Shown one piece after another: positions 25,216 through 32,720 of a stretch of DNA of 64,000 bases. Below the pieces are notes generated by a model. That model searched no databases. It was not told where the DNA came from and worked only from the letters and a program-made list of their open reading frames with translations. Positions within the stretch are counted from its first letter, which is position 1. Every line of letters starts with the position of its first letter. The DNA comes from DASZIT01 sp052143315. Its GTDB lineage: Bacteria > Actinomycetota > Acidimicrobiia > Acidimicrobiales > RAAP-2. The position numbers and the translations under genes are program-made. The stretch spans positions 62,001-126,000 of the forward strand of contig JBKQTE010000097.1 in NCBI GenBank assembly GCA_052143315.1. Direction: 5' to 3'.

Positions 25216-27372
25216 ATGACCGACCTCCTCACCAGACCGTCGGTACCGCCGGCCACCGATGAAGCGTCCCCGGAGGACGAGGACCGTCCCGGGCGGGTGG
25301 GTTGGGGGCCGTGGGCGCAGCTGGCGGTCACCGCGGTGGCGGGGGCGCTCTACCTCTCGAACCTGTCGGTCAACGGACTGGGGAACCCGTACTACGCCGC
25401 CGCGGTGAAGAGCGGCAGCGTGAGCTGGAAGGCGTTCTTCTTCGGCTCGCTCGACCCCGGATCGTTCATCACCGTCGACAAGCCGCCCGCCGCCTTCTGG
25501 GTGCAGGCCATCTCCGTTCGCCTGTTCGGGTACTCGTCGTGGAGCCTCCTGATCCCCGAGGCGCTGGCCGGGGCGCTGGCCGTGGCCGTCACGTACCACC
25601 TGGCCCGGCGCTTCGCCGGGGAGGTCGCCGGTGTGCTCGCCGGACTCGCCCTGGCCGTCACGCCGATGGCCACCGTCATGTTCCGATTCAACGATCCCGA
25701 CGCGCTGATGACGCTGCTGTTGGTGCTCGCCGCCTGGGCGGTGTGGGTGGCCGTCGAACGGGGATCGATCGCCCACCTCGTCCTGGGGGCCGCCCTGGTC
25801 GGGTTGGCCTTCGACGCCAAGATGCTCGAGGCCTTCGTCGTGCTTCCGGGCCTGGCGCTGGCATGGGTGGTGGCCGCCCCCACCAGTTGGCGCCGGCGGT
25901 TGTGGGGTGGGGCGTGGTCGGCGCTGGCCCTGGTGCTCTCGGCCGGGTGGTGGGTCGCCATCGTCCAGCTGTGGCCGGCCGACGCCCGGCCGTACATCGG
26001 ATCGACCAGCGACAACAACCTGTTGAGCCTGATCTTCGGCTACAACGGCCTCTCCCGGCTGTTCGGCGGCAGCCGGGGGGGACTGGCGTCGCTCGGGGCG
26101 ACCGGTTTCGGCGGCGGCGCCGGGTGGACCCGGATCTTCGGCGACACGCTCGGGACCCAGGTCTCGTGGCTGGTTCCCTTGGCTGCCCTCGGCCTGGTGG
26201 GCGGCCTGGTGCTCGCCGGGCGTGCCCGGCGGAGCGATCGGGGTCGAGCGGGCTTCCTGCTCTGGGGCGGCTGGGGTGTGGTGGCGTTCGCAGTGTTCTC
26301 CAAGGCGAGCGGGACGTTCCACCCGTACTACACGGTGGCGTTGGCACCGGCGGCGGCCGTGCTGGCCGGCGCCGGTGCCGTCGCCCTGTGGGAGTTGGGT
26401 CAGGCCCGGCGGTGGGCGGCCTGGATGCTCCCCCTCGGGATCGCCGGCTCGACGGTCTGGTCCTTCGTCCTCCTGGACCGTGATCCGGCCTACCACCCGT
26501 GGCTTCGGGTGGCGGTGGCGGTGGCCGGAGCCCTCGGAGCGCTCGGGGTGCTGGTGGCGCTGCTGATGGGTGCCGGCCGGAGCGCACACGAGTCCGGGGC
26601 GGCCGATGACGCCGTCGAGCCACCGGCCCCACCACCGGCCCCGGGGAGCCGGATCCCTCGGGTCCTCGCCCGATCCGCCGTGGTGGTGTCCGCTCTGTCG
26701 CTGCTCGCCGGACCGTTGGCCTGGTCCCTCAGCTCGCTCACCCACGCCAGCAACGGCACCAACCCGACCGCCGGGCCCGCTTCCGCCGGGACCGCCGGGT
26801 TCGGCGGCGGTGCCGGCCGGTCGGGTAGGGGAGGACCGGGGGGCTCCTTCTCCCGCGGGCGTACCGGGACGGCACCGGGCGGGGCGCCCGGCACCGGCAC
26901 GTCGGAACCGACCGCCGGTGACTTGGCCCTGGCCGGCTACCTCGAGTCCCACCGCTCGGGAGCGAAGTTCATCGTGGCGACGGACGGCTCCATGCCCGCC
27001 GACGGTCTCATCATCGCCAGCGGGCAGCCGGTCATGGCCATGGGCGGGTTCAGCGGCGGCGACCCGGTGCCGACCCTGGCCCGGTTCGAGAAGCTCGTGG
27101 CCGAAGGCCAGGTCCGCTACGTCCTGGTGGGCGGTGGCGGGTTCGGCGGCGGGTTCGGCGGCGGGATTGCCTTCCACCTCAATGCCAGCCAGATCCGGAG
27201 CATCGTGCAGGAGATCCGCGCCGGTGCCTTCAGCCACCGGAGCCCCGGGACCGTCCAACAGGTGCTGTCGTGGGTCGAGGCCCACGGCAAGGCGGTCCCG
27301 GCCTCCGACTACGGCAGCGGCGTCCCCGGCACGCTCTACGAGGTCACCCCTGCCGACGTGGCCACTCAGTGA
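25216..27372 (+). CDS. GT39-family membrane glycosyltransferase (ArnT/YkcB-like)
   Basis: The protein has 718 residues. The N-terminal 450 residues carry about ten or more membrane helices and PMT_2 motifs: 'NPYYAAAVKSGSVSWKAFFFG', 'GSFITVDKPPAAFWVQ', 'LLIPEALAGALAV' and 'ATVMFRFNDPDALMTLL'. These belong to enzymes that move a sugar from a polyprenyl-phosphate donor to a lipid or protein on the outer face. The C-terminal domain is extracytoplasmic and has two Gly-rich segments (around 'GRSGRGGPGGSF' and 'GGGGFGGGFGGG'). I choose ATG 25216 because the frame upstream is unlike a signal anchor; it has no clear Shine-Dalgarno. The next genes are also envelope proteins. Confidence 0.88.
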   Translation: MTDLLTRPSVPPATDEASPEDEDRPGRVGWGPWAQLAVTAVAGALYLSNLSVNGLGNPYYAAAVKSGSVSWKAFFFGSLDPGSFITVDKPPAAFWVQAISVRLFGYSSWSLLIPEALAGALAVAVTYHLARRFAGEVAGVLAGLALAVTPMATVMFRFNDPDALMTLLLVLAAWAVWVAVERGSIAHLVLGAALVGLAFDAKMLEAFVVLPGLALAWVVAAPTSWRRRLWGGAWSALALVLSAGWWVAIVQLWPADARPYIGSTSDNNLLSLIFGYNGLSRLFGGSRGGLASLGATGFGGGAGWTRIFGDTLGTQVSWLVPLAALGLVGGLVLAGRARRSDRGRAGFLLWGGWGVVAFAVFSKASGTFHPYYTVALAPAAAVLAGAGAVALWELGQARRWAAWMLPLGIAGSTVWSFVLLDRDPAYHPWLRVAVAVAGALGALGVLVALLMGAGRSAHESGAADDAVEPPAPPPAPGSRIPRVLARSAVVVSALSLLAGPLAWSLSSLTHASNGTNPTAGPASAGTAGFGGGAGRSGRGGPGGSFSRGRTGTAPGGAPGTGTSEPTAGDLALAGYLESHRSGAKFIVATDGSMPADGLIIASGQPVMAMGGFSGGDPVPTLARFEKLVAEGQVRYVLVGGGGFGGGFGGGIAFHLNASQIRSIVQEIRAGAFSHRSPGTVQQVLSWVEAHGKAVPASDYGSGVPGTLYEVTPADVATQ

Positions 27373-27465
27373 GGGGCGCGGTTCCCGGACGGACGGCTGA
27401 CCGGCCCCGGTGCTGATCGCCGCCCCGGTGCGGCATGATCACAGTGGCCGGCTCGCCGGTGGGTC

Positions 27466-27981
27466 ATGGGAACCAGGGACGGGGACGTGAGGGTGGAGTC
27501 GATCGATGCGGATGATCACGGCCGGGTACCGCCCTGGTGGAGGTGGCCGTGGCTTCGTCCGGCGGCCGTCGTCGGTGTCGCCGCCGTGGCCGCTTACGGG
27601 TGGTGGGCCACCGGGGTGCCGCCGTTCACCGCGCGTGCCTACCTCGCCGTCGGGGTGCCGGTGGCGCTGCTCGCCATCGTGAACTTGTCGGTCAGCCCGA
27701 ACAGGTCCGCTGAGATCGCTCCCCCCGGCACCCCTCCGCCGGGCGGCATGCAGCTTCGGTCGACCTATCCGTGGCTGCTGCTGTTGGTGCTGGCGGTCGG
27801 TCTCGAAGGGGCGGGGCTGGCGCTCGGGGGGCGATCGGCGGAGGTCCCGACCCTCAGCACCGTGGTCGACCACGCGCTCGGCTCCCACCTGGTCCGCTTC
27901 GTGCTCTTCTGCGCATGGCTGGGCCTGGGCTGGGCTCCGGTGGTGCGGGCACTGCCTTCGGGTCGGGGACGGACCGGCTGA
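27466..27981 (+). CDS. Hypothetical membrane protein
   Basis: The protein has 171 residues with about four hydrophobic helices ('AAVVGVAAVAAYGWWATG', 'AYLAVGVPVALLAIVNL', 'YPWLLLLVLAVGLEGAGLAL' and 'LVRFVLFCAWLGLGWA'). I do not recognise the family. The start is ATG 27466 or GTG 27487; the latter has a GGACGGGGA just before it. It lies between GT39 and a 67-aa membrane peptide whose start is 1 nt after this stop, so the two form a unit. Confidence 0.65.
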   Translation: MGTRDGDVRVESIDADDHGRVPPWWRWPWLRPAAVVGVAAVAAYGWWATGVPPFTARAYLAVGVPVALLAIVNLSVSPNRSAEIAPPGTPPPGGMQLRSTYPWLLLLVLAVGLEGAGLALGGRSAEVPTLSTVVDHALGSHLVRFVLFCAWLGLGWAPVVRALPSGRGRTG

Positions 27982-27982
27982 C

Positions 27983-28186
27983 ATGGTGGTCACCGTCGTC
28001 TGGCTCCTCCTCCTTGCCGCCACCGTTGCGTTCGAATGGGTCTGTCGCCGGTCGGCCGGCCGATGGACGTCGCTCACCAGTATCGGAACCAGGGTCTGGA
28101 GCCGCCCTGCCGGGCGCATCGCCCTGATCGTCATCTGGGCTTTCGTCGGATGGCACGTCTTCGCCCGGTACACGCTGCCCCGTTGA
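27983..28186 (+). CDS. Small membrane protein, DUF6186-like
   Basis: The protein has 67 residues with an N-terminal membrane helix ('VVTVVWLLLLAATVAFEWV') and a second ending in 'IWAFVGWHVFAR'. This ending resembles the 'GWWxxGWHxFAR' tail I associate with the actinobacterial DUF6186 group. Function is unknown. ATG 27983 begins directly after the previous stop, which suggests coupled translation. Confidence 0.65.
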   Translation: MVVTVVWLLLLAATVAFEWVCRRSAGRWTSLTSIGTRVWSRPAGRIALIVIWAFVGWHVFARYTLPR

Positions 28187-28500
28187 CGGGTGGCCCTTTC
28201 GACAGGCTGCGTTCACGCTGTCATCGGATTCGCCCCGTAGGTTCGTGGCGTAGCAGTGACAGGTCAGGCACCCGCCGCGCACCGGGTGAGGTGGGCCGGT
28301 GCGCCGTCCAAGTCGCCTCGATTACGCTGGTTCGGTCGGCTCGTCGGTGCGCTCCCGTGGCGCCGAGGTTCCGACTCAGTTGCCGGCGCTCTCCGTCCCG
28401 GGGGTGGAGCCCCTCCACGGACTCGGGGGCACCACCACCCATGGGGGAACCGCACGGCTGCACCAAGCCATCGATTGTGGTGGAGGACCATCCGACGACC
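28187..28500 (+). other. Intergenic region before GT87 gene
   Basis: About 310 bp lie between the small membrane gene and my chosen GT87 start. The GT87 frame is open through all of it, and an ATG at 28441 would add 20 residues, but the composition is not protein-like. I see no terminator or operator. Confidence 0.4.
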
Positions 28501-30003
28501 ATGCCGAGCTCCCTACCGCTGAGCGGCCCGACGACCGGGCAACCCGGTTCGGCCGTCGGCGGTTCCGAGCCGGAAGGCGGCGGGGCACGAGATGAGGCTC
28601 TGGCCGGTCGGCCGGCTCCGACGACGTCCCGCGGCACTATCCCAGGCTCCCTGCTCTGGACCATCGGAGCACTTTCGGCGACGTTGGTGCTCGCCGAAGC
28701 GATGGTGCTCACTCGCTACGATCAGGTGGACATCCGCGTCTACCTGGCCGGAGCGTCACGCCTCTTCTCCGGCACGCTCTACACCGGCCGGACCCCCGGG
28801 TCGGGCCTGTTCTTCACCTACCCCCCGATCTCCGCGTTCTTCTTCGCACCGCTGAGCCTCGTCCCCCTCGGGGTGGCGGAGGCGGTGTGGGCCCTGGTGA
28901 ACGTCGCCTCGCTGTGGCTGCTTCTGGCCGTGTCCCTGAAGGCGGCTCGGCCGAGCCTGGCTCGGCGGGCCGTCGTCCAGTGGTCCCTCATCCTGATGGG
29001 GCCGGCGTTCGTCCTCGATCCGGTCAGGCTCACCTTCGCGTACGGCCAGATCAATCTGCTGCTGGCTGCGGCGATCCTGGTCGATCTCACCGCCACCGTC
29101 CGGATCGGGTCGCGGACGCTCCCCCGGGGCGTGCTCACCGGGTTGGCGGCTGCCCTCAAGCTGACGCCGCTCATCTTCGTGCCGTTCCTCCTCCTCACCC
29201 GGCAGACCCGGGCGGCGGTGACGGCCACGGTGACCTTCGTGGCCTGTGGCGCGCTCATGTCGGCCCTGGCCCCCGGCGAGTCGTGGGCGTTCTGGACCCG
29301 GTACCTCGGGAGCACCGAACGCATCGGCCGGACCTTCAGCTGGAACAACCAGAGCGTCGCCAGCGTCCTGTACCGGTTCCACCACCGTCCCGTCCCGACC
29401 GGCGTCGTGGTGGTCGTCGAGGTGGTGATCGGCGTGGCCGGCATCGCCCTGGCGGTGTGGGCCTACCGGGTGTCGTCGCCGTTCCTGGGCATACTGGTCT
29501 GCGCGGTGACCGGCCTGATGGTGTCGCCGATCACCTGGACCCACCACATCGTCTGGGTCGTTCCCGTCCTGGCCTGGATGGTGCTGGCCGAGGACCGCCC
29601 CCGGTGGGGAGCGGTGTGGGCGCTGCTGGGCTTCGCCGTCTTCTGGTGGGCGCCCAACTGGCATCAGTGGGCCCGGGGAACCACCCCGCTGCAGGAGCAC
29701 GGTCTCCAGCTCATCGGGGGGAGTGGTCTGTTCGCGGCCATGCTCGCCTTCCAGGGCGGCATCGCCCTCATGCTCCTGTACCGGGGGCAGGCACGCGCCG
29801 GCGACGCCTCGACCCCGGTGGTGGTGGGGAGCGCTACCGGCGGCCCAGGTGGTCGAGGAGCCGGTCGAGGAACGCCGCCTGGGCCGCCACCATCCGGTCC
29901 CTCGCCAGCGGGAGCGGTGTCCACGCGGCCCGGTCCACTTCGGGGAAGGACTGGAGCCGGCCGGACCGGGGCGGCCACTCCATCTCGAACTCGTTGCTGG
30001 TGA
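28501..30003 (+). CDS. GT87-family polyprenyl-phosphate glycosyltransferase
   Basis: The protein has about 500 residues with about ten membrane helices and the DUF2029/GT87 signature 'DIRVYLAGASRLFSGTLY' followed by 'FFTYPPISAFFFAPL', then 'RLTFAYGQINLLLAA' and 'GLAAALKLTPLIFVPFLL'. Relatives such as PimE add mannose from polyprenyl-phosphate to envelope glycolipids. A start at ATG 28501 gives a 45-residue hydrophilic lead; ATG 28441 is possible. The last 55-60 residues are Gly/Pro/Arg-rich, unlike the family, and are encoded over the antisense of the NUDIX gene end (29834-30003). Confidence 0.85.
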   Translation: MPSSLPLSGPTTGQPGSAVGGSEPEGGGARDEALAGRPAPTTSRGTIPGSLLWTIGALSATLVLAEAMVLTRYDQVDIRVYLAGASRLFSGTLYTGRTPGSGLFFTYPPISAFFFAPLSLVPLGVAEAVWALVNVASLWLLLAVSLKAARPSLARRAVVQWSLILMGPAFVLDPVRLTFAYGQINLLLAAAILVDLTATVRIGSRTLPRGVLTGLAAALKLTPLIFVPFLLLTRQTRAAVTATVTFVACGALMSALAPGESWAFWTRYLGSTERIGRTFSWNNQSVASVLYRFHHRPVPTGVVVVVEVVIGVAGIALAVWAYRVSSPFLGILVCAVTGLMVSPITWTHHIVWVVPVLAWMVLAEDRPRWGAVWALLGFAVFWWAPNWHQWARGTTPLQEHGLQLIGGSGLFAAMLAFQGGIALMLLYRGQARAGDASTPVVVGSATGGPGGRGAGRGTPPGPPPSGPSPAGAVSTRPGPLRGRTGAGRTGAATPSRTRCW

Positions 30004-30307
30004 CGGTGTCGGCGGCGAGCCCGTCAGCCTCGACGGCCCAGACCCTGACCCGCTTCCCGCCGGCCTGCCGGACCTCGCCGAGGTCGAGGCGGGGCCCGGG
30101 AGGGGCCGGCACGCCCACCTCCTCGGCGAACTCCCGCTCGGCGGTCCGCTCGGCATCGTCGTCGTCCCCGTACTCGCCCTTGGCGACCGACCACGCGCGG
30201 GCGTCGGCGGACCTCCAGAGCGGGCCGCCCGGATGGACCAGCAGCACTTCGACCGACCCGTCCGGACGGATCCGATAGGGGAGGATGCCGGCGCTCAGCT
30301 TCGGCAC
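29834..30307 (-). CDS. NUDIX hydrolase
   Basis: The protein has 157 residues. The Nudix box reads G-x5-D-x7-R-E-F-A-E-E-V-G-V, with aspartate in place of the first glutamate and all other catalytic positions intact. It opens 'KLSAGILPYRIRPDGSVEVLLVHPGGP'-like, a form common for NTP pyrophosphohydrolases of about 155 aa. The start is GTG 30307 with GGAGGG about 12 nt upstream; the frame is open further to 30535 but that part is Arg/Pro-rich and would enter the next gene. Its 3' end overlaps the GT87 3' end by 170 bp on the other strand. It follows the MDR gene by 25 bp. Confidence 0.85.
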   Translation of the reverse strand: MPKLSAGILPYRIRPDGSVEVLLVHPGGPLWRSADARAWSVAKGEYGDDDDAERTAEREFAEEVGVPAPPGPRLDLGEVRQAGGKRVRVWAVEADGLAADTVTSNEFEMEWPPRSGRLQSFPEVDRAAWTPLPLARDRMVAAQAAFLDRLLDHLGRR

Positions 30308-30332
30308 GGCGAGATCGGACCCTCCGGGTCCA

Positions 30333-31262
30333 TCAGGGGACGAGGACGATCTTGCCCCGGGTGTGCCGCTTCTCCACCTCGGTGTAGGCGTCCCGGACCC
30401 GTTCGAACGGGAAGGTGGCGGCGATCGGCAAGACGATGGCGCCCGAAGCGACCAGGTCGGCCACTTCGGCCAGGACCTCGGGTGTCGAGGCCGCCGAGCT
30501 GCCCTCGGTCTTGGCCCCGACCCTCTGGGCGGCATCGAAGGCGATGATGGTGTCGATCCGATCGGGCGCCACGCCGAGCTCGACGGCGAGGGTGACGTAC
30601 TCCGCCCCGAAGGTGTCGATGAAAGCGTCCACCCCCGAGGGCGCCAGGTGGCGGATACGGTCGGCGAGACCGTCCCCGTAGGCGACGGGGGTCACGCCGA
30701 TCGAGGTGAGCCACGGGTGGTTGGCCTCCGAGGCGATACCGATGACCTTCGCACCGCGCGCCCGCAGCAGCTGCACGGTCACCGAGCCGACCCCGCCGGC
30801 CGCCGCCGACACCACCACGGTGTCGCCGGGCCCGGCGTCCACGGCGCGCACCGCGGCGTAGGCGGTGACGCCCACGACGTAGAGGGAGCCGGCCACCTCC
30901 CAGGACAGTCCGGCCGGCTTGCGGACCAGGTGGTCCTCGGGCACGTTGACGTACTCGGCTTGGCTCTGCCGACGATCCGTCCATCCGAGCACCTCGTCGC
31001 CGACGGCGAAGGACGTCACGCCATCGCCGATCTCGACCACCACGCCGGCGAGGTCGCTGCCCTCGCCCGACGGGAAGGTGGCGGGGAACCGCTCGTCCAG
31101 GTACCCGTGGCGGATGGCGGCCTCGCCCGGGTTGAGTCCGGCGGCCCGGACGGCCACCTGCACCTCACCAGACGGGGGATCCGGCACGACGACGTCCGCC
31201 ACGTAGAGCTCGTCGATGCCGCCGTACTGGTCGAACCGCACTGCTCGAGCCTTCCTGGCCAT
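30333..31262 (-). CDS. NADP-dependent MDR oxidoreductase (quinone reductase-like)
   Basis: The protein has 309 residues of the zinc-free medium-chain dehydrogenase group: 'MARKARAVRFDQYGG', 'VAVRAAGLNPGE', 'GSDLAGVVVEIGDGV', the nucleotide fold 'VVVSAAAGGVGSVTVQLLRARG' and the tail 'HTRGKIVLVP'. No zinc-binding cysteine cluster is present. It would reduce quinones or enones with NADPH. I choose ATG 31262, preceded by GGAGC, rather than the long upstream extension to 31577. It is probably in one unit with the NUDIX gene. Confidence 0.9.
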   Translation of the reverse strand: MARKARAVRFDQYGGIDELYVADVVVPDPPSGEVQVAVRAAGLNPGEAAIRHGYLDERFPATFPSGEGSDLAGVVVEIGDGVTSFAVGDEVLGWTDRRQSQAEYVNVPEDHLVRKPAGLSWEVAGSLYVVGVTAYAAVRAVDAGPGDTVVVSAAAGGVGSVTVQLLRARGAKVIGIASEANHPWLTSIGVTPVAYGDGLADRIRHLAPSGVDAFIDTFGAEYVTLAVELGVAPDRIDTIIAFDAAQRVGAKTEGSSAASTPEVLAEVADLVASGAIVLPIAATFPFERVRDAYTEVEKRHTRGKIVLVP

Positions 31263-31371
31263 CTGGGCACGCTCCGATCGGTCGGTCCGATCCCTGGATC
31301 GGTCACCCCATTCTGTACCCCCCGGCGGTGTGCACCACACCGGTCGGTGGGGGTGGTGGCCACCGGGCAAT

Positions 31372-31421
31372 GCTGAGCAACCTCCGAACTCAGGGGATGG
31401 TGTCGGAGGATGGCCCATGCC
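31372..31421 (+). repeat. Degenerate direct repeat, left copy
   Basis: It contains CTGAG, AACCTCCG and AGGGG blocks in the same order and spacing as the right copy at 34454-34503; 37 of 50 positions agree by eye without gaps. The pair brackets the lower-GC toxin-antitoxin/PIN segment. Confidence 0.45.
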
Positions 31422-31615
31422 CGCACTCCAGATCAGGCTTCCGGGAACGCGGGCTGGGGTGCCCCGCAAGGTTTGGCGTGCCGGGAAGACGCCGGCGAGC
31501 GCCCGGTCGGATTGAGTGACCCCCATCGCGCTCGCCCTCCGGAGTGGAAGTAGCGATTCGTCTCTCCTCAACTGCACATTCGCCTGAGGAGTTCGAAACG
31601 CCTCCGGCAGAGATG

Positions 31616-31648
31616 TTGGATGGGATGCCGTTCAGCACATAATGTGCT
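31616..31648 (+). promoter_or_regulatory. Toxin-antitoxin promoter with palindromic operator
   Basis: A -35-like TTGGAT (31616-31621) is followed after 16 bp by CATAAT (31638-31643). The palindrome AGCACATAATGTGCT (31634-31648, perfect 7-bp arms around a central A) covers the -10 and lies 11 bp before the toxin GTG. This is the expected layout for conditional autoregulation by an XRE antitoxin. Confidence 0.7.
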
Positions 31649-31659
31649 AGAGTGCATGA

Positions 31660-32082
31660 GTGGAGATCCAGTACCACCCGGCCGCTGAGATGTGGCTCGC
31701 TGAGTTCGCCTCAGATGAGGAACTCATTGATGTATTTGGAGAGATTATGGCATTGATCACCGCTCTCGAAAGGTACGGGCGGAGCTTGGAAGGGGAAGAG
31801 ACAAGTCCGATTGTGAGTTCGCGCTTCGACATGCATGAACTGCGTAGAACACCACCATCAGAGACGCTTCCCTATGCGGATAGCCCCCCGGTGATTCGCG
31901 TTCTGTATGCCTTTTGTCAGCGCCAAACCGCGGATCCCGTGGCAGTGATACTCCTCGGAGGGGACAAGGCTGATCTTGGCGAGGACTGGTACTTGTCGAA
32001 TGTGCCCGTCTCCGAGCGTCGGCTTGAGGAGTTTGTACGACGCAACAATGAGCTGAAACCGCTAGGAAGGAGGTCGACCTGA
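31660..32082 (+). CDS. RelE/ParE (HigB/Gp49-like) toxin
   Basis: The protein has 140 residues. It opens 'MEIQYHPAAEMWLAEF' and has 'ALERYGRSLEGEETSPI', 'FDMHELRRT', 'PVIRVLYAFCQ' and 'AVILLGGDKADLGEDWY', the order of strands and the basic 'HELR' pattern of HigB-type mRNA endoribonucleases. The likely role is ribosome-dependent mRNA cleavage, held in check by the next gene. The start is GTG 31660, almost leaderless, with no real Shine-Dalgarno, which would keep toxin synthesis low. Its stop TGA shares one base with the antitoxin ATG. Codon use is less GC-biased than in flanking genes, which fits transfer. Confidence 0.85.
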   Translation: MEIQYHPAAEMWLAEFASDEELIDVFGEIMALITALERYGRSLEGEETSPIVSSRFDMHELRRTPPSETLPYADSPPVIRVLYAFCQRQTADPVAVILLGGDKADLGEDWYLSNVPVSERRLEEFVRRNNELKPLGRRST

Positions 32083-32678
32083 TGGCAACGACCATTAAGC
32101 GATTGCCTGTTGATGACGAGAGGATCGACGACCAGCTGACAGATGAGGACTGGGAGCGCGCTAGCGGAGCCCATGATCGCCTCATGGCCTTCGTCCAAGC
32201 TTCGCCCCGAGCGAAGGCACGCTTCGACAGTGTTCTGTCAGAGATCGATCAACGACAGGCAACGTTACGTAAGGTTCGCGAAGCCCGGGCACTTACTCAA
32301 GCGACGATCGCCGAGCTTTTGGGTATGGATCAGTCAGAGGTTTCCCGCCTCGAACATCGAAGCGACATGTTGCTTTCCACCCTACGTCGTTTCATTGGCG
32401 CTGCAGGTGGTGAACTTCGCTTGGTCGTATCTTTCCCTAACATGGCACCGGCTGAACTCCGTCTAGATCGAGTCGAATCGAAGTTGTCCGCACCAATCGC
32501 CAAGCAATCCCGTGAAGGACATCAGATACATATGAGGAAGGAGGGATACTCCATGACAACGTCAAAGAAGGACGCTTCGAAGGCTGGCAAATTGCTTGCC
32601 AACCCCAAGACCTCTAAGACGGTCAAGAGCGTTGCGGCTAGTGATCTGGCTCAAACCAAGAGCAGAAAGAAGAAGTAG
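32082..32678 (+). CDS. XRE-family antitoxin (HigA-like) with basic C-terminal extension
   Basis: The protein has 198 residues. The helix-turn-helix is in the middle: 'VREARALTQATIAELLGMDQ' then 'SEVSRLEHRSDMLLSTLRRF'. It would neutralise the toxin and repress the shared promoter. ATG 32082 overlaps the toxin stop (TGATG) and has a perfect AAGGAGG, so antitoxin should be made in excess. The last 41 residues (from Met at 32553) are Lys/Ser/Thr-rich, unlike the rest, and begin at an ATG with its own AAGGAGGG 8 nt upstream; they may also be made as a separate peptide. Confidence 0.85.
   Translation: MATTIKRLPVDDERIDDQLTDEDWERASGAHDRLMAFVQASPRAKARFDSVLSEIDQRQATLRKVREARALTQATIAELLGMDQSEVSRLEHRSDMLLSTLRRFIGAAGGELRLVVSFPNMAPAELRLDRVESKLSAPIAKQSREGHQIHMRKEGYSMTTSKKDASKAGKLLANPKTSKTVKSVAASDLAQTKSRKKK
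32553..32678 (+). CDS. Possible internal 41-aa basic peptide
   Basis: The ATG at 32553 is in frame with the antitoxin gene and is preceded by AAGGAGGG at ideal spacing, as good as the antitoxin's own site. The product is 'MTTSKKDASKAGKLLANPKT' followed by a second Lys/Ser-rich half ending 'KSRKKK'. From memory, small stand-alone proteins with the same 'SKKDASKA...KSVAxSxLxQ' pattern occur next to toxin-antitoxin genes in many bacteria. Here it is either fused to the antitoxin or translated independently. Confidence 0.5.
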   Translation: MTTSKKDASKAGKLLANPKTSKTVKSVAASDLAQTKSRKKK

Positions 32679-32720
32679 GGGGCTCCTGAAAAGAGTTTAT
32701 TGGGATAACTGACGGACGGC

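Larger units (their letters stand above)
31263..31659. other. Intergenic region at left edge of accessory island
   Basis: I see no gene here. The right part carries the toxin-antitoxin promoter (31616-31648). The segment 31372-31421 is about 74 percent identical (37 of 50 by eye) to 34454-34503 on the far side of the island. Confidence 0.55.

Noticed and set aside
25201..27285. A 694-codon minus-strand frame
   Set aside because: It is antisense to the GT39 gene and low in complexity.
31580..31605. GTTCGAA-containing segment resembling a tRNA T-arm
   Set aside because: The flanking stem does not pair over five bases and no acceptor or anticodon arm can be drawn.
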